A stretch of DNA of 64,000 bases from Limonium bicolor (taxonomy: Eukaryota; Streptophyta; Magnoliopsida; Caryophyllales; Plumbaginaceae), in assembly GCA_023374045.1 (NCBI GenBank), contig CM041779.1:272648062-272712061 (forward strand), given 5' to 3'. Positions 1 to 10,850 of the stretch are shown piece after piece. The translations under genes and the position numbers were made by a program. A model generated the notes under the pieces. The model worked only from the letters and a program-made list of their open reading frames with translations. It was not told the DNA's origin and made no database searches. The first letter of the stretch is position 1. Each line of letters opens with the position of its first letter.

Positions 1-188
1 CTGGAATGGACCGGACATGGGACCGGACTTGTCAAGTCCGGTCGGGTTAAATTTTGTACGGTAATAAGTCTCTGGAATCGACCGGACATAGGACCGGACT
101 TGTAAGTCCGGTCGGAGTGAATTTTCAAACGGTAAAGGGTACTGGAACGGACCGGACTTGGCAAGTCCGGTCGGTAAGTCCGGTCGAG
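1..188 (+). repeat. Palindromic triple-arm array in LTR E
   Basis: There are three units of about 35-45 bp. Each has two copies of an ACCGGAC arm followed by an inverted AGTCCGGT arm, and the first two are preceded by a CTGGAAT-like motif. The spacing between units is AT-rich. The layout matches the arrays in the LTRs of A, B and C although the arm sequence differs. The array may extend left of the window. Confidence 0.8.
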
Positions 189-1169
189 CCTAAAAACAAA
201 AAAAAAAAGAAATTTTGAATTCTAAAAAAAATGGCAATGGGTAATAAGGTATGCCTTTGGTAGGGTAGTAATGATTGGGACCCTAAGAACTTAAGGAATT
301 AAGATAAGTTAAGTATAAACTTGAAAGTTTAAGATTAAGTTTGTAAGATTAAGTTGTAAGGCTTACGAGATGTTAGGTGGGGATCATTAAGGAATTAAGT
401 CAGTTAAACAAGTTAAGTAAGTCATATTAAGTTAAGTGATTAACAACCTAAAACTGAATGAATGTTTTAGGACTTGGGAGTTGGGACTCCGGAAGAGAGT
501 AAGCCGCCGAACGACCAACGGTGAACGGTACAGTTCTCTTGTGACCTGCTTGCTAACGAGGTCCCTCGGCTTGTGTGCTATTTGTTTTGTGTGCTCACTA
601 AACAGATAAAGCATGCAACCGGAACATATTATATATATTGTATTGTTGTGTGATGTTTGAAAACTAACACAACATACCGTGAGAACTTACTAACCAATGT
701 TTAGTAAGGAATTGAGTGAGATTAAGGAACGCCCCTAATGAGGGACGATATGAACCGAAAGAGGTTAACCAACAAACATGGTCTTGAGACTACTACTAAC
801 TGGAACATGAGTGAGGAAACCCGGGACCGATCTCCGGTCATGCATGCTAAGGAAAGGGGGTCGGTATCTATAGCAGATTCGACTTCCGATTAAGGACTAG
901 TCCTCGGACTAGTAGCCTTGGGTCGGTTGACCGGCTCGGCTACATTGGACATCCAGTCCAAGGTAGGTGGCTTTAAGATGGCGTGGGGGGATCAAGCCTA
1001 CATCCCCAACAATTTAAGAATGTTGTTTATTGCTGGTAAGTGTCCTGCTGCTGGCTAGGGTTAACCAAGCCCTACAAAAATAAACAACGAACTAAGGGCT
1101 AACCTGTTCCCAATGAGAGAACGGTTGGCATACTTAAGTTAAGATTAAGATAAGTTACAATCATTCCTT

Positions 1170-1460
1170 TTTAAAGGATGATTTGTATTGTTAAGATTAA
1201 GATTAAGTTAAGATTAAGTTAAGTTACAGTCATTCCTTTTTAAAGGATGATTTGTATCATTAAGATTAAGATTAAGTTAAGATTAAGTTAAGTTACAATC
1301 ATTCCTTTTTAAAGGATGATTTGTATCATTAAGATTAAGATTAAGTTAAGATTAAGATTAAGGTGAGGTTAAGATAAGTTGCAACCATTCCTTTTTAAAG
1401 GATGGTTTGTATTATTAAGATTAAGGTAAGTTACATCCACTCCTTATTAAAGGATGGTTG
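1170..1460 (+). repeat. Tandem repeat inside LTR E
   Basis: About five imperfect copies of a roughly 70-bp unit are seen. Each contains a CATTCCTTTTTAAAGGATG-type core, itself a small palindrome, followed by runs of TTAAGATTAAG. The copies differ by a few substitutions and small length changes. It is a local expansion unique to LTR E in this window. Confidence 0.75.
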
Positions 1461-2065
1461 TTTCTAAGATTAAGATATGACTAAGATTGAGGTGAGATAA
1501 GGATGGACTACGATTAAGAGGGAACATTACTTAAGGAGTTAAATAACTAACTCTCTAATTAAGGGAACGCATTTAAGTCGTTCATGGTGTGTGAACTTTG
1601 ATTGTTCATCTATGGATTGTTGTTTACAGCATTTACTATTATGTTGTGCATTTAATCAACCTCCATGCTATCGACAATTAGTCGTCGTAGCCACGTTAGC
1701 TTGGGGGCCATGAGGGGATCGTACCAGCATTCGTGCTGACCCCCTTTGGGGGCTGTTTTTACTACACAGGTACATCAGGAAGCGGCCGACGCGAGAGTAA
1801 GAAGAGGATACAGCTGTTAAGGGTTTAGTGTGGCCTACGAGTTGTGCATGTACACTCGTATGGCAATTTGAGTTAGTAGGATGTATAGGATGTGAGGGGA
1901 TTGTAAGAAGGATATGTATACGGTTAAGATTGTTGTACTAATGTTCGGTATATTCTGTAGTCAGACCGTGGCAAGGTCCTGGATTGTAAAGAATTCCGCT
2001 GTGACATGTTTATATATATACTGTTAAGTTGCGAGACCACATTTGGAATGAGTTGGGGTGTTACA

Positions 2066-2551
2066 ATTCCAACATCCCAAAATTCTAATTTCACCTTAGA
2101 AAAGTCAGAAATATCCAACATTACATGTGGTTAACTTTCATAGTCAAATTCCTTTTGGAAAGCAATTGAGCTAAGACATTGGTAATCTCGGTTTTTACCA
2201 GATTTTTTCTATCTTTGGAGAGGTCTACTTAAGGAGCCTTATCCCTTGATCAAACCAGAATATTAAGAGCCCTAAGGAATTACAAAACCTAGCTGTTTTT
2301 AATCTCTCAAGTTTTGAAGCTCCCGACCACCAAAATTCCATCAAAACTGTATCAAATTCACCACCTAAACACATCTTTCAATCTCTCTTGCTACTACAAT
2401 CATCAAATTACCACCGAACCACCACCAAAACGTGAAGAATAACATCAACTTGCAAGGGTCAGAAGCTGGACTAGAACTCCACCCGAAACCGACTCCAACG
2501 AAGCATTGAAAAACTCTCGACGTGAAGAATCCACTCAATCCCGAGAGTGAA
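2066..2551. other. Noncoding flank between LTR E and element A
   Basis: AT-rich sequence with no coherent reading frame and no recognisable element ends. It was continuous with 16421 onward before element A inserted, because the GTGAA at 2547-2551 is repeated at 16421-16425. It may be the remnant of an older LTR, but I could not identify it. Confidence 0.5.
2547..2551. repeat. Target site duplication of element A (left copy)
   Basis: GTGAA immediately before the LTR TG. The same five bases follow the other LTR at 16421-16425. A 5-bp duplication is normal for Gypsy integrases. Confidence 0.9.
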
Positions 2552-2928
2552 TGTAACACCCCTAAAACGCCCCTAACAACTACCGAAATCGCAGCGGAAA
2601 TAACCAACCAAACAATAACTAAACGCTTTGGTGTTACAACGCCGTTAACCACCCACGTGGTTAACTAGGCAGAATAAATACAAGTGTATCGGTCTGATGA
2701 TCAGACTCCCGAGCATAGATCCTAACATCCACATATATATAACCAACAATACCGAGTATTTAATTTACATCACAACTACCAACTGTAAACATCCACCACT
2801 GTTTAACAAACAGTACCAAAATGTAATGCCTCGGGAGCACAGGCGCATCCCGGGCTAAACAACCATAATAACCAAAAGTACATCAACGACCTAGGATCTA
2901 GAGCCACTCCGCTTCTTTGATCCTCATC

Positions 2929-3692
2929 CTGCAGTAAAATATGGAGCCCCCGAGGGGGTCAGCAACCTTTGCTGGTATGGTTAACGCGCAGCCCATCGGC
3001 TACCGGGATACGCGCAACCAATTGTCATGATAACATGGCATTCATTTAAAACATCCACATATATACCATAGCATAGCAAGGGAATTGCATAGCACAACAA
3101 CAATACATAACACCATAAAAACCGGTTCACACAAGGAACCTTCCACCATAGTTAGTATACAAAGTGAGCCTAGAGATTTTTTCCAATCTCATGCTAAGCT
3201 CATTACCAACCTCGTTACCGTCCAGTTATATCGAACGGTTAACTTATACCCAAGGTGTGTCGGATATAGTAATCCCAAGCACACCGAAATAACATTTGTA
3301 TGCCCCTGTGGCCGACGTGAGTCAGTAAACTAGCTTTGGATAAGCTAAGGAAGGTTGAGACCAAATTGGAATACAACCTATACATACACCAAGAGCCGAA
3401 CCGGAAATGACATCGACTCCCGTCCTCACACACGTGGCCGGAACATACCGGACTCCTCACTCCCCCGGTTAGCACTTGTTAGTGATCACACAATATTTTG
3501 TTAAGTCACACACAAGCAAATGTTAGGTCTTGTTAGACACACCAAGGGGAAGGATCACAATAATACAACATCATAAATATAACAACTGTAAACTCTTTCA
3601 TGCCTTAATCTTATAAGGTCGTAACACACAGAAAAGCAAACACACCCCAAGCCGGTGTAAACCGGTAGACACAGACTGCAAGAAAACCATAC
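2929..3692 (-). other. Putative leader intron inside the LTR of element A
   Basis: On the - strand a CAAG|GTATGG site at 3692 is followed 764 nt later by a T-rich tract ending in TTTTACTGCAG at 2929, about 30 nt after CTGAC, a plausible branch point. The corresponding pair occurs at 13039-13809, in C (57215-57986), B (31188-32034), E (528-1769) and F (25482-26396). Conservation of both ends while the middle diverges suggests a spliced leader. This is inference without transcript data. Confidence 0.4.
2947..2975 (-). promoter_or_regulatory. Conserved double hairpin in the LTR
   Basis: Read on the - strand, CAGCAA..TTGCTG is followed directly by CCCCCTCGGGGG. The same pair of stems is found in the other LTR of A (near 13057), in C (near 57945-57967), in E, and with changed but still complementary bases in B (GCCCC/GGGGC at 31208-31219 and 41604-41615) and F (GCCC/GGGC at 26371-26384). 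Function is unknown. Confidence 0.6.
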
Positions 3693-3870
3693 CTTGGTCC
3701 TTGCCTCGTTTCGTTTCCACCTTGAGAGAATCCTAACACATTAGTAACGTCGGTTAATTAACGCACTAGTCCATCGTTAACTTGTTACTTCACAAATCTA
3801 TTTTATTTATTTTCACACTTGTTATAACTCTTCACCATTTTAATTACCATTATAACACTCCTAACATGCC

Positions 3871-3877
3871 TTATATA
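3871..3877 (-). promoter_or_regulatory. Possible TATA box of the element A LTR
   Basis: TATATAA on the - strand, about 85-90 bp downstream of the palindromic array and about 180 nt upstream of the putative leader donor. The same site is in the other LTR at 13990-13996. Position is compatible with a core promoter, but C has no clear equivalent, so confidence is modest. Confidence 0.35.
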
Positions 3878-3964
3878 ACCTTATAATATCATTACTAACT
3901 TATTACCATTTTTAGATAACATCTCCCATCTTAAAACAACAATTTTTGGTCCATACAGTGGCCC

Positions 3965-4207
3965 GTCCGAACTTGTGTCCGAACCTCCAAGTTCGGACGC
4001 AAGCCGTGACTTTGAACTGAAAACAGACACTCCGAACTTGTGTCCGGACTTCGGAAGTTCGGACGTGAGTCGAGAATCTCTAACGCGCAAGTCCATGCGT
4101 CCGAACATGTGTCCGGACTTCCCAAGTTCGGACACAGGTTCGAGTGTGCAAAAATTCTTACCCAACAGAGCCTGTCCGAACTTCCATGTCCGGACGGAAG
4201 TTCGGAC
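3965..4207 (-). repeat. Palindromic triple-arm array in the LTR of A
   Basis: Four units of about 34 bp separated by roughly 35-50 bp spacers. On the + strand each unit has a TCCGAACTT-type arm, a second TCCGGAC/TCCGAAC arm in the same orientation, and an AAGTTCGGAC arm in the opposite orientation. The other LTR has the same array at 14085-14331. It lies 2.06-2.30 kb from the LTR start in element orientation. Confidence 0.9.
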
Positions 4208-6265
4208 AAGGCAAATGCTCAATTTCCAAGCCTTTAAACACTTAGTCAAATTCCTCCAAAGCCTCCAACACTTATAGTATCTTCTCCTAAGGTTTCTAAG
4301 TGGCATTCCTTGCCTATTCTAATCATTATACCAAGATATTTCTTCCACCAACATCATTACTTAAACATCATTTCTTACAAACTAAAACTCCTTATGTCAT
4401 CCTTGAAATCCCTTTTTCTAAGCTTACACTTTCTCCTTATTTTACCAAAGTTTGCCTAAGTCTTTACCTAAGTCCAAAATGACTTTGGTACACACTAAAA
4501 CCTCAAGATAATGCCTAAGTCCTTATTATACTCTAGAACACTTCCTAGTTCATCAAAATTCCTTTAAAACATCTTGAACTCCTTATGCATTTCCTAATTT
4601 CGACATAGGTTCTCCTAGCATTTTGTTACACCAAAGCACATTGTTTTCACCATTAAACACCCAAAACACTAAGAACACCAAGAACACTCTCATACACAAA
4701 ACTTCACTCAAATCTCACTACTAAAATATAACATAACTTAAATTGCATGGCACTTAGGCCCTTAAAATGCATGGCTCTTAGGCCCTTAAAGTGCTTAAAT
4801 CATAAACACTGAATTTCCACAATATATAAGCCTTTGACCTGCAAATACATACAACAAGACATATGTTCTTTACTAGTCTCCTTGAGAACATTTACTAGTC
4901 ATTCACCTTTTGCTCTTTAGGTAGTTTTAACAAGCATTATAAGCTCATTTCTCCTAAGGCATTAAAACAACATTAGGTTAGTATATTTACCTCTTTTCCA
5001 AACAACTTCTTTCTTGTTTCCTTATAAAACCGGTAAGGTATTTGATTCCTTGTCAAGTTCTAAAAAATACAAACATCATAATGAGTATTCAAGCTTTAAG
5101 CTTCATCTCATTGTAAACCCTAATTTTACATTGTTTCAAAAACATTAATGTAGTTGTTTTACCTTGATCTTTGAAGAGAGTTTGAATATCTATGAAGAGA
5201 GGACTCCACCTAGTCCATGAAAGGTTGGAATGAAGCTAGAACAAGTCACACAAAGAGCTCCATCAATGTACATTTTCGGTCAAGGCAAAAACATGAAGGA
5301 AACTTGATTTTTCTTTGAGATTCCTTACCTAGAAGCAAAGGAGATCAATAATATGTAGAAAGACAAGCTCAAGCTCCTTCAATGGTGGAACTCCATGGCA
5401 CCGAAATGGGGCTCTTGAAGTTTTGAGAAGATAGAAATGAAGAGCTTGATGAGAGGAGAGATTGGTGGTGTTTGTTTTTGATTTGGACAAGTGAGCTAGA
5501 TTTTACAAGGGGTCAAAGCTAGAGTTTTAATGGTGGTGGTGAATATTACCGTGAGAGAGCAAGCAAGAAGGAAGGAGATGGAGTTTGGAACCGTGTGAAA
5601 TGGAGGGGGAAATGAGAATGAAGATAGAATTTGCTTTAAGAAGATATTTGTTCTTAAAAGTAAATAGTAACTAAGTCATCTTATTTATTTAACATGTTAA
5701 CAAGTGAGTGGTGAGTCACCACACTTAAGAAACCGGCCCCCTTTATTACATAAGGGTATTTTAGTCTTTTTTCAATTTAATTACTTAATAACATATGTTA
5801 CAAAATAGCTTATTAAAATCACTATTCATAAAAACAAGGCACATAGAAGTGAAATTTTTGATTTCCTATTGATATAGCCACCCAAATGTGATATTATATA
5901 GTACACATATATATTTAAGAGTAATGATGGACATTTAGCCACTCAAAACTCATTTACAAGACAATTTTTCAAAAATGTGCTTTAAGACTTCTTAAAGCAC
6001 ATTTTGTGTTTTAACTTGTTTTCAAGCTTGGTTTTCTTTGGTAATTGATTTAATATGTTCATTAATATAAATAAGGTCTTGGTAAGTTCATTAGGTCTTA
6101 CCCAAGCTTATCCAAGCTTAGAGCACATTTTAGCCCTTATTGACCTTAAGTATTTAATTGTGTTCTTTATGGTTTAAATTGTTTATTAATGTTTCTAAGA
6201 CATTTTTTGTCTTAATAAATCATGTTTTAATGTTTAAACAACATACCTAGGTTTGGGGTATTTCA

Positions 6266-6283
6266 ATCTACCCCCCTTAAAAG
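6266..6283 (-). promoter_or_regulatory. Polypurine tract of element A
   Basis: Read on the - strand, CTTTTAAGGGGGGTAGAT abuts the TG of the 3' LTR. This is the plus-strand DNA primer site of LTR retroelements. A near copy sits 240 bp upstream (6510-6526). Confidence 0.85.
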
Positions 6284-6509
6284 AACTTTGTCCCCAAAGT
6301 TCACACTTCCCACATATCTTAATATTAGAACACGGGGAAAATCTTATAACACAATACTTCCAAAACATCATTACCAACATTACCATCATACTTACACCAC
6401 AACGGACTCAAGGTCCAAACCACATATATCCATTCAGACACAACGGTCTGTAACATAACATAGACAATGTATATAATACATGTCGAACACATCCACAACC
6501 GAAACGGCT

Positions 6510-6544
6510 CTACCCCCCTTAAAAGGGGTACGCCCCGTACCCTA
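6510..6544 (-). promoter_or_regulatory. Second polypurine-like tract with adjoining hairpin
   Basis: Between the pol stop and the 3' LTR there is another TTTTAAGGGGGGTAGA (- strand), preceded by a GGGTACGGGGCGTACCCC palindrome. Element B has the same pair at 35058-35090. It could be a secondary plus-strand primer or a structural element near the end of pol. Confidence 0.55.
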
Positions 6545-6555
6545 TACATATAACA

Positions 6556-7830
6556 CTAAGAAGTAAACAATGACGGGTACTTCGCCTTCATCTTATCCTC
6601 CAGCTCCCAAGTGGCCTCCTCAACGTCCTGGTTAGACCAGAGGACCTTCACCAGTCTCACGGACTTATGGCGAGTGTCTCGAGTCTTAGTATCCAGAATC
6701 TGTACGGGAGTCTCCACTGATCGCATGGTCGGCTCTAAGGTTAGCCTTTCAGGCTGAAGCACATGAGACGGATGAGACATATACTTCTTCAACTGGGACA
6801 CATGAAATACATCATGTACCTTGCCCAGCTCGGCGGGTAAATCAAGTCTATAAGCTACCGGGCCGATCCGCTCCGTCACAACATAAGGACCCACATATTT
6901 CGGGCTCAACTTGCCCTTCTGGCCAAAACGAAATACTCCCTTCATGGGGGATACCCTAAGAAATACCTGATCGCCTACGGCGAACTCCAGGTCACGTCTG
7001 CGCACATCAGCGTACGACTTCTGTCTATCCTGAGCTGCTCTCATGTTAGCCCGGATCTGGCGAACTTCTGCCTGAACCTGTTCCAGATACTCTGGTCCTA
7101 TAATGACCGTCTCACTCGACTCATCCCAGCATAAAGGCGTGCGGCATGGTCTACCGTACAATGCCTGGAAGGGAGACATCTTGATCGAAGCATGGTAACT
7201 GTTGTTGTAACTAAACTCGATCAGATGTAACTTATCAATCCAGCTGGTCTGAAAGTCAAGTGCACATGCACGTAACATATCCTCAAGTGTCTGGATGGTG
7301 CGCTCACTCTGACCATCTGTCTGTGGGTGAAACGCTGTGCTCAATTTCAGTTCAGTACCCAGTGCTCTCGTGTGGATCTCCAATACCTCGATAAGAATCT
7401 GGTATCTCTGTCAGATACAATCGTTTTCGGAACCCCATGATGTCTTACAATCTCTCTGTCGATGAGCTCTGCAAGCTTAGCCACTTTCCAGGTGTCCTTC
7501 ATCGGTATGAATCGAGCCACCTTGGTCAGTCGGTCTACCACAACCCAAATCATATTCAGACCTCCCCTTGTAGGCGGAAGCCCTACCACGAAGTCCATAG
7601 ATATGTCATGGAACTTCCACTCAGGCACTGGCATTGGCTGCACCATACCACCAGGCCGTCGGTGCTCAAACTTGACCTTCTGACAAGTGAGACACCTCAA
7701 CACATAATCATTAACATCTTTTTTCATTCCAGCCCACCAAAATAACGTTTCATACCCTTATACATCTTTGAAGCTCCGGGGTGAATCGATGTCGTAGAAC
7801 AATGGGATTCACACAGTATGCGCTCCTTCA
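6556..7830 (-). CDS. Element A integrase with C-terminal chromodomain-like tail (frameshifted)
   Basis: The integrase inserts the cDNA into the host genome. The zinc-binding N-terminus ([10 protein letters not shown]...CLTCQK) is followed by the catalytic DDE core: Asp in [10 protein letters not shown], Asp in [10 protein letters not shown], and Glu in [13 protein letters not shown]. The GPY-type segment ([19 protein letters not shown]) and a tail ending [19 protein letters not shown] follow, the latter resembling the chromodomain that directs chromoviruses to heterochromatin. Frame breaks occur near 7735 and near 7360-7400. The stop is at 6556, followed by the polypurine region. All parts are recognisable and the break positions differ from those in B and C. 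Confidence 0.9.
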
Positions 7831-9246
7831 GCTCAGCGCTACTCCTCGGTATACATAATCTGCCATTGAGCCTAATCAGGTCATCATCGTGGAGTCTGAA
7901 GTCGTACTTCTGACCCTCGAATGTGCCATCAATAAGCTTCTGTCTAATCTCCACCATATACTGATCCGTCATCTGAGCACTCCGCACCTCTTCAACCAAG
8001 CCAGTATGAGAGACTAGCGAATGGAGAGAGTGTGCTCGGCGACTCAATGCGTCAGCTACCACATTTGCCTTACCCTCCTTGTACTGTAAATTGATGTCAT
8101 AATCATTTAAGAACTCGACCCACCTTCTTTGCCTCATGTTCAACTCTTTCTGAGTGAACAAGTATTTCAAACTCTTGTGGTCGGAATAGATTGTCACGCT
8201 TACCCCATACAAATGATGTCGCCATATCTTCAATGCGAAGACAATGGCACCCAATTCTAAGTCGTGGGTAGGGTAGTTCTCTTCATGCTTCTTCAGCTGC
8301 CAGGAGGCGTATGCCACGACTTTCCCATGTTGCATCAACATACAACCCATACCCCTGCCTGATGCGTCGCAATAGACCTCAAAACCATCTGGACCGTCTG
8401 GTATAGTCAGGACCGGTGCAGATGTCAGAGCATCCTTGAGTCTCTGAAAAGAACTCTCACAGTCGACTGTCCACTCGAATGGTGCATCCTTCTTCATCAA
8501 GGAAGTCATCGGCTTCGAGACACTGGAGAAGTCCTTCACAAACCTCCTATAGTAACCTGCCAGACCGAGGAAGCTCCTAATATCGGTAACTGTCTTCGGC
8601 CTAGGCCAGGTGCGCACTGCATCTACCTTTGCCGGATCAACAGCGATCCCGGCCTCAGAAATCACATGACCAAGAAAGGATACTTGGTTCAACCAAAACT
8701 CACATTTAGAAAATTTAGCATACAGCTGATTTTTCCTCAATGTTTGCAACACATCTCTCAGGTGGCTTTCATGCTCACCTCTCGATTTCGAATACACAAG
8801 TATGTCATCGATGAAGACTACCACTGATTTGTCCAACTGATCTTGGAACAAACGGTTCATTAAGTCCATGAACTTTGCTGGTGCATTTGATAAGCCAAAC
8901 GGCATAACTGTGAATTCATAGTGCCCATACCTAGTTCTGAATGCTGTCTTTTCGATATCACTGTCACGGATGGCAATCTGGTGGTATCCGGAACGTAGGT
9001 CTATCTTGGAGAATACTGATGCTCCCCTCAGCTGATCAAATAGATCGTCGATGCGTGGTAAAGGGTAACGGTTTTCACCGTAACAGCATTCAGCTCCCGA
9101 TAATCAATACACAGGCGGAGGCTACCGTCCTTCTTCTTCACGAAGAGGACCGGCGCTCCCCATGGTGAAACACTAGGGCGGATAAAGCCCTTGTCGAGTA
9201 GGTCTCTCAGCTGCTCCTTGAGCTCTGTCATCTCTGCTGGAGCCAT
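7831..9246 (-). CDS. Element A reverse transcriptase and RNase H (frameshifted)
   Basis: Reverse transcriptase copies element RNA into cDNA and RNase H removes the template. Seen in order: the fingers region ([29 protein letters not shown]), [17 protein letters not shown], and the catalytic [11 protein letters not shown] motif. The thumb ([34 protein letters not shown]) follows, then RNase H acidic residues in [34 protein letters not shown] and [11 protein letters not shown]. The only clear break is near 9055, within about 10 codons after the first ORF block. A stretch from about 7920 to 8905 is continuous. Confidence 0.93.
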
Positions 9247-9249
9247 ACG

Positions 9250-9985
9250 ATAAGGTGCCTCGCAATGGGTCCGGTGCCCGGAACTAAGTCAATCTCAAAC
9301 TCAACCTCTCGTGCTGGCGGCATGCCCGGCAGTTCCTTAGGAAATACATCAGGAAACTCCGACACTACCGGCACATCTGGGCTAAACTCAGGGTCTCTCT
9401 CTATGTCCTGGACATAGCAGAGGTATACATCATTCCTCGTCGTAACTCACGATACATGGCCATGGCGGTGATGATCTGTGTCGAAGGCTCCCTGGGCCTC
9501 TGGCGGTATGATATAGTAACCCCAGATGGACTCCGAAGAAGCAGTCGATGCTCGGCACATAGGATTCTACCCTTGTACCGCTCCAACCAGTTCATCCCGA
9601 CAATCACATCAAAACCTAGTCCGTCGAACTCTATCAAGTCGATCGGAAACTCCTCATCCCTGATTCGCACAACAGCATCTCGGTAGTAGCGGGTACACCT
9701 GATCCGCTCTTTCGACGGGAGAGTGACTACGAAGTCAGGCATCTCTTCACCGTCTAACCCCAGCCTCTTCGCAAAAGATAGCGAAATGAATGTATGTGAG
9801 GCTCCAGAGTCAAACAAGATCGATGCATCCACGCCATTCACTGGAAAGGTACCGGTGAGGATCGTGCCGCTCTTGCCGGCTTCTGCCTTATTGCAGACAC
9901 TCAGTATACCTCTCGTTCCGAGTGCACAGCCTAATTCATTGGCAAACTCATAAGTATACGATAGTAACACGTTGATACACTCCAA
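9250..9985 (-). CDS. Element A aspartic protease region
   Basis: The protease domain cleaves the polyprotein. The active-site motif is in [18 protein letters not shown], followed by the family-typical [18 protein letters not shown]. The region is open from 9985 to 9401 and then continues in another frame to the RT. It begins downstream of the AlkB ORF after a gap of about 120 nt containing AATAAA. The sequence TTATGAG|TTTGCCAATG at its start is also present in C (TTATTAG|TTTGCCAATG), which could be a splice acceptor, but its reading phase does not obviously match the upstream donors. How PR-pol is translated is therefore unresolved. Confidence 0.85.
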
Positions 9986-9996
9986 AACAACATCTC

Positions 9997-10002
9997 TTTA
10001 TT
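9997..10002 (-). promoter_or_regulatory. AATAAA between AlkB and protease, element A
   Basis: AATAAA on the - strand about 105 nt after the AlkB stop position. The same hexamer is at 38543-38548 in B and 61004-61009 in C, at comparable distances. It is a possible internal polyadenylation signal that would end a gag-AlkB mRNA before pol. Confidence 0.4.
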
Positions 10003-10094
10003 CATTAACAGTCTTTACACCATAAGTGGGTTACATTGTAGACATGGCTATAGATAGCTTCCTTAACATACAACTGGCTTATTACATTACATGG

Positions 10095-10850
10095 TTACAC
10101 AAGGCTTAAAACTGCCTGAAAGTCAAATTCAAACGTCCGGGTTTCAGATGTGTGGCATTTACCACTGTCGATGGTGCGGTATTCAGTTTGATCTTCCTTA
10201 TACCGTGGTATAACATCCTTGATTGTCCTCCCATAATTAATCACCTGCTTCAACACTAGCTTCTTTGTGAGATCACCACGCTTCTGCTCGCCGTACATAA
10301 ACACTGCGGTATCACCAATGGACCAAGACACCACGGGTACTCTCTTACTTAGAGACCCGGGTGACTCGTCCTTATCTTGGTGTAACCCTAACCGTCCACC
10401 TTTCTGGTAGAAGTTCACAATACACAAGTCCGTTTTAATATTCGGAATCGGTTCTGATTCAACTTGCTGAGCAATTCCCACGGCGTGGTTAACGACCGCA
10501 AGGAACTCCTCAGGTATACCTGGTACAGTTGCTCCGTCTTCAGCTCGCACATCTTGATATGACTTGGTGCAAGGGTTCCAGTCCTTACCCATGCACATCA
10601 TCTTCAGCTTCATCTTCGAACCGCTCGGGTATTCGGGTGTGTAGAAACCTCCTGGTGCTGCTCCAAGTTCGTTGCAACGCCTGATGATGTGGATTTGTGC
10701 TTCCGGTGTCAGGTATCCATTTAAGAGTATCATACCTGGCTGGATAACCTGACACTGCTCTAGTGGGAATTCGGTGATGCTGAGGGCTGTCTCTTCAGGG
10801 TTCGGTGTGGGCGGGATTGGATAACAGATATTGAAGTTCCTAGTTTCCAT
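10095..10850 (-). CDS. AlkB-like 2-oxoglutarate/Fe(II) dioxygenase encoded by element A
   Basis: AlkB enzymes oxidatively remove alkyl groups from nucleic acid bases, using Fe(II), oxygen and 2-oxoglutarate. In this 251-aa frame the iron-binding HxD is clear in GRLGLHQDKDES, after CIVNFYQKGG and before PVVSWSIGDTAVFMYGEQK. An N-terminal segment (about residues 35-95, including KLKMMCMGKDWNP) matches the nucleotide-recognition region of plant ALKBH1-type proteins. The second iron His (YHGI) and the 2OG-binding Arg (PGRLNLTFR) seen in C are still present at the DNA level but shifted out of frame after about residue 198, so the printed C-terminus is not native. The homologous stop would be at 10106-10108. 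It lies between gag zinc knuckles and protease on the same strand. The ATG at 10850 is possible, but an AG|GAAC acceptor at 10840 suggests the exon may be joined to gag. Confidence 0.9.
   Translation of the reverse strand: METRNFNICYPIPPTPNPEETALSITEFPLEQCQVIQPGMILLNGYLTPEAQIHIIRRCNELGAAPGGFYTPEYPSGSKMKLKMMCMGKDWNPCTKSYQDVRAEDGATVPGIPEEFLAVVNHAVGIAQQVESEPIPNIKTDLCIVNFYQKGGRLGLHQDKDESPGSLSKRVPVVSWSIGDTAVFMYGEQKRGDLTKKLVLKQVINYGRTIKDVIPRYKEDQTEYRTIDSGKCHTSETRTFEFDFQAVLSLV

Larger units (their letters stand above)
1..2065 (+). repeat. LTR E: 3' part of a Tekay-like LTR (truncated by window start)
   Basis: The segment ends in GGGGTGTTACA, the 3' end shared by the LTRs of elements A, B and C. It also carries the same internal landmarks in the same order: a GC-rich palindromic array (1-188), a GTGAACG|GTA site near 528, a CAGCA/TGCTG plus CCCCC/GGGGG double hairpin (about 1726-1752), and a T-rich tract ending in CAG at 1769. 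No primer-binding site (TGGTATCAGAGC) follows position 2065, so this is a 3' LTR or solo LTR and not a 5' LTR. Sequence divergence from A, B and C is large, so it represents another family or subfamily of the same lineage. The other end lies outside the window. Confidence 0.75.
2552..6265 (-). repeat. 3' LTR of element A (left copy)
   Basis: Starts TGTAACACCCC and ends GGGGTATTTCA on the + strand (3714 bp). It matches 12661-16420 along its whole length, with mostly single-base indels between the copies. It contains a four-unit palindromic array, a TTATATA site, and the double hairpin with adjoining splice-like sites that recur in the LTRs of B, C and E. The 46-bp length difference from the other copy is spread over many small gaps. 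Confidence 0.95.

Noticed and set aside
3931..4306. Several overlapping ORFs on both strands rich in Ser, Gly and Pro
   Set aside because: They are translations of the palindromic array in LTR A, open on both strands because the repeats lack stops.
9456..9953. ORFs on the + strand opposite protease of A
   Set aside because: Shadow frames of the - strand coding region.
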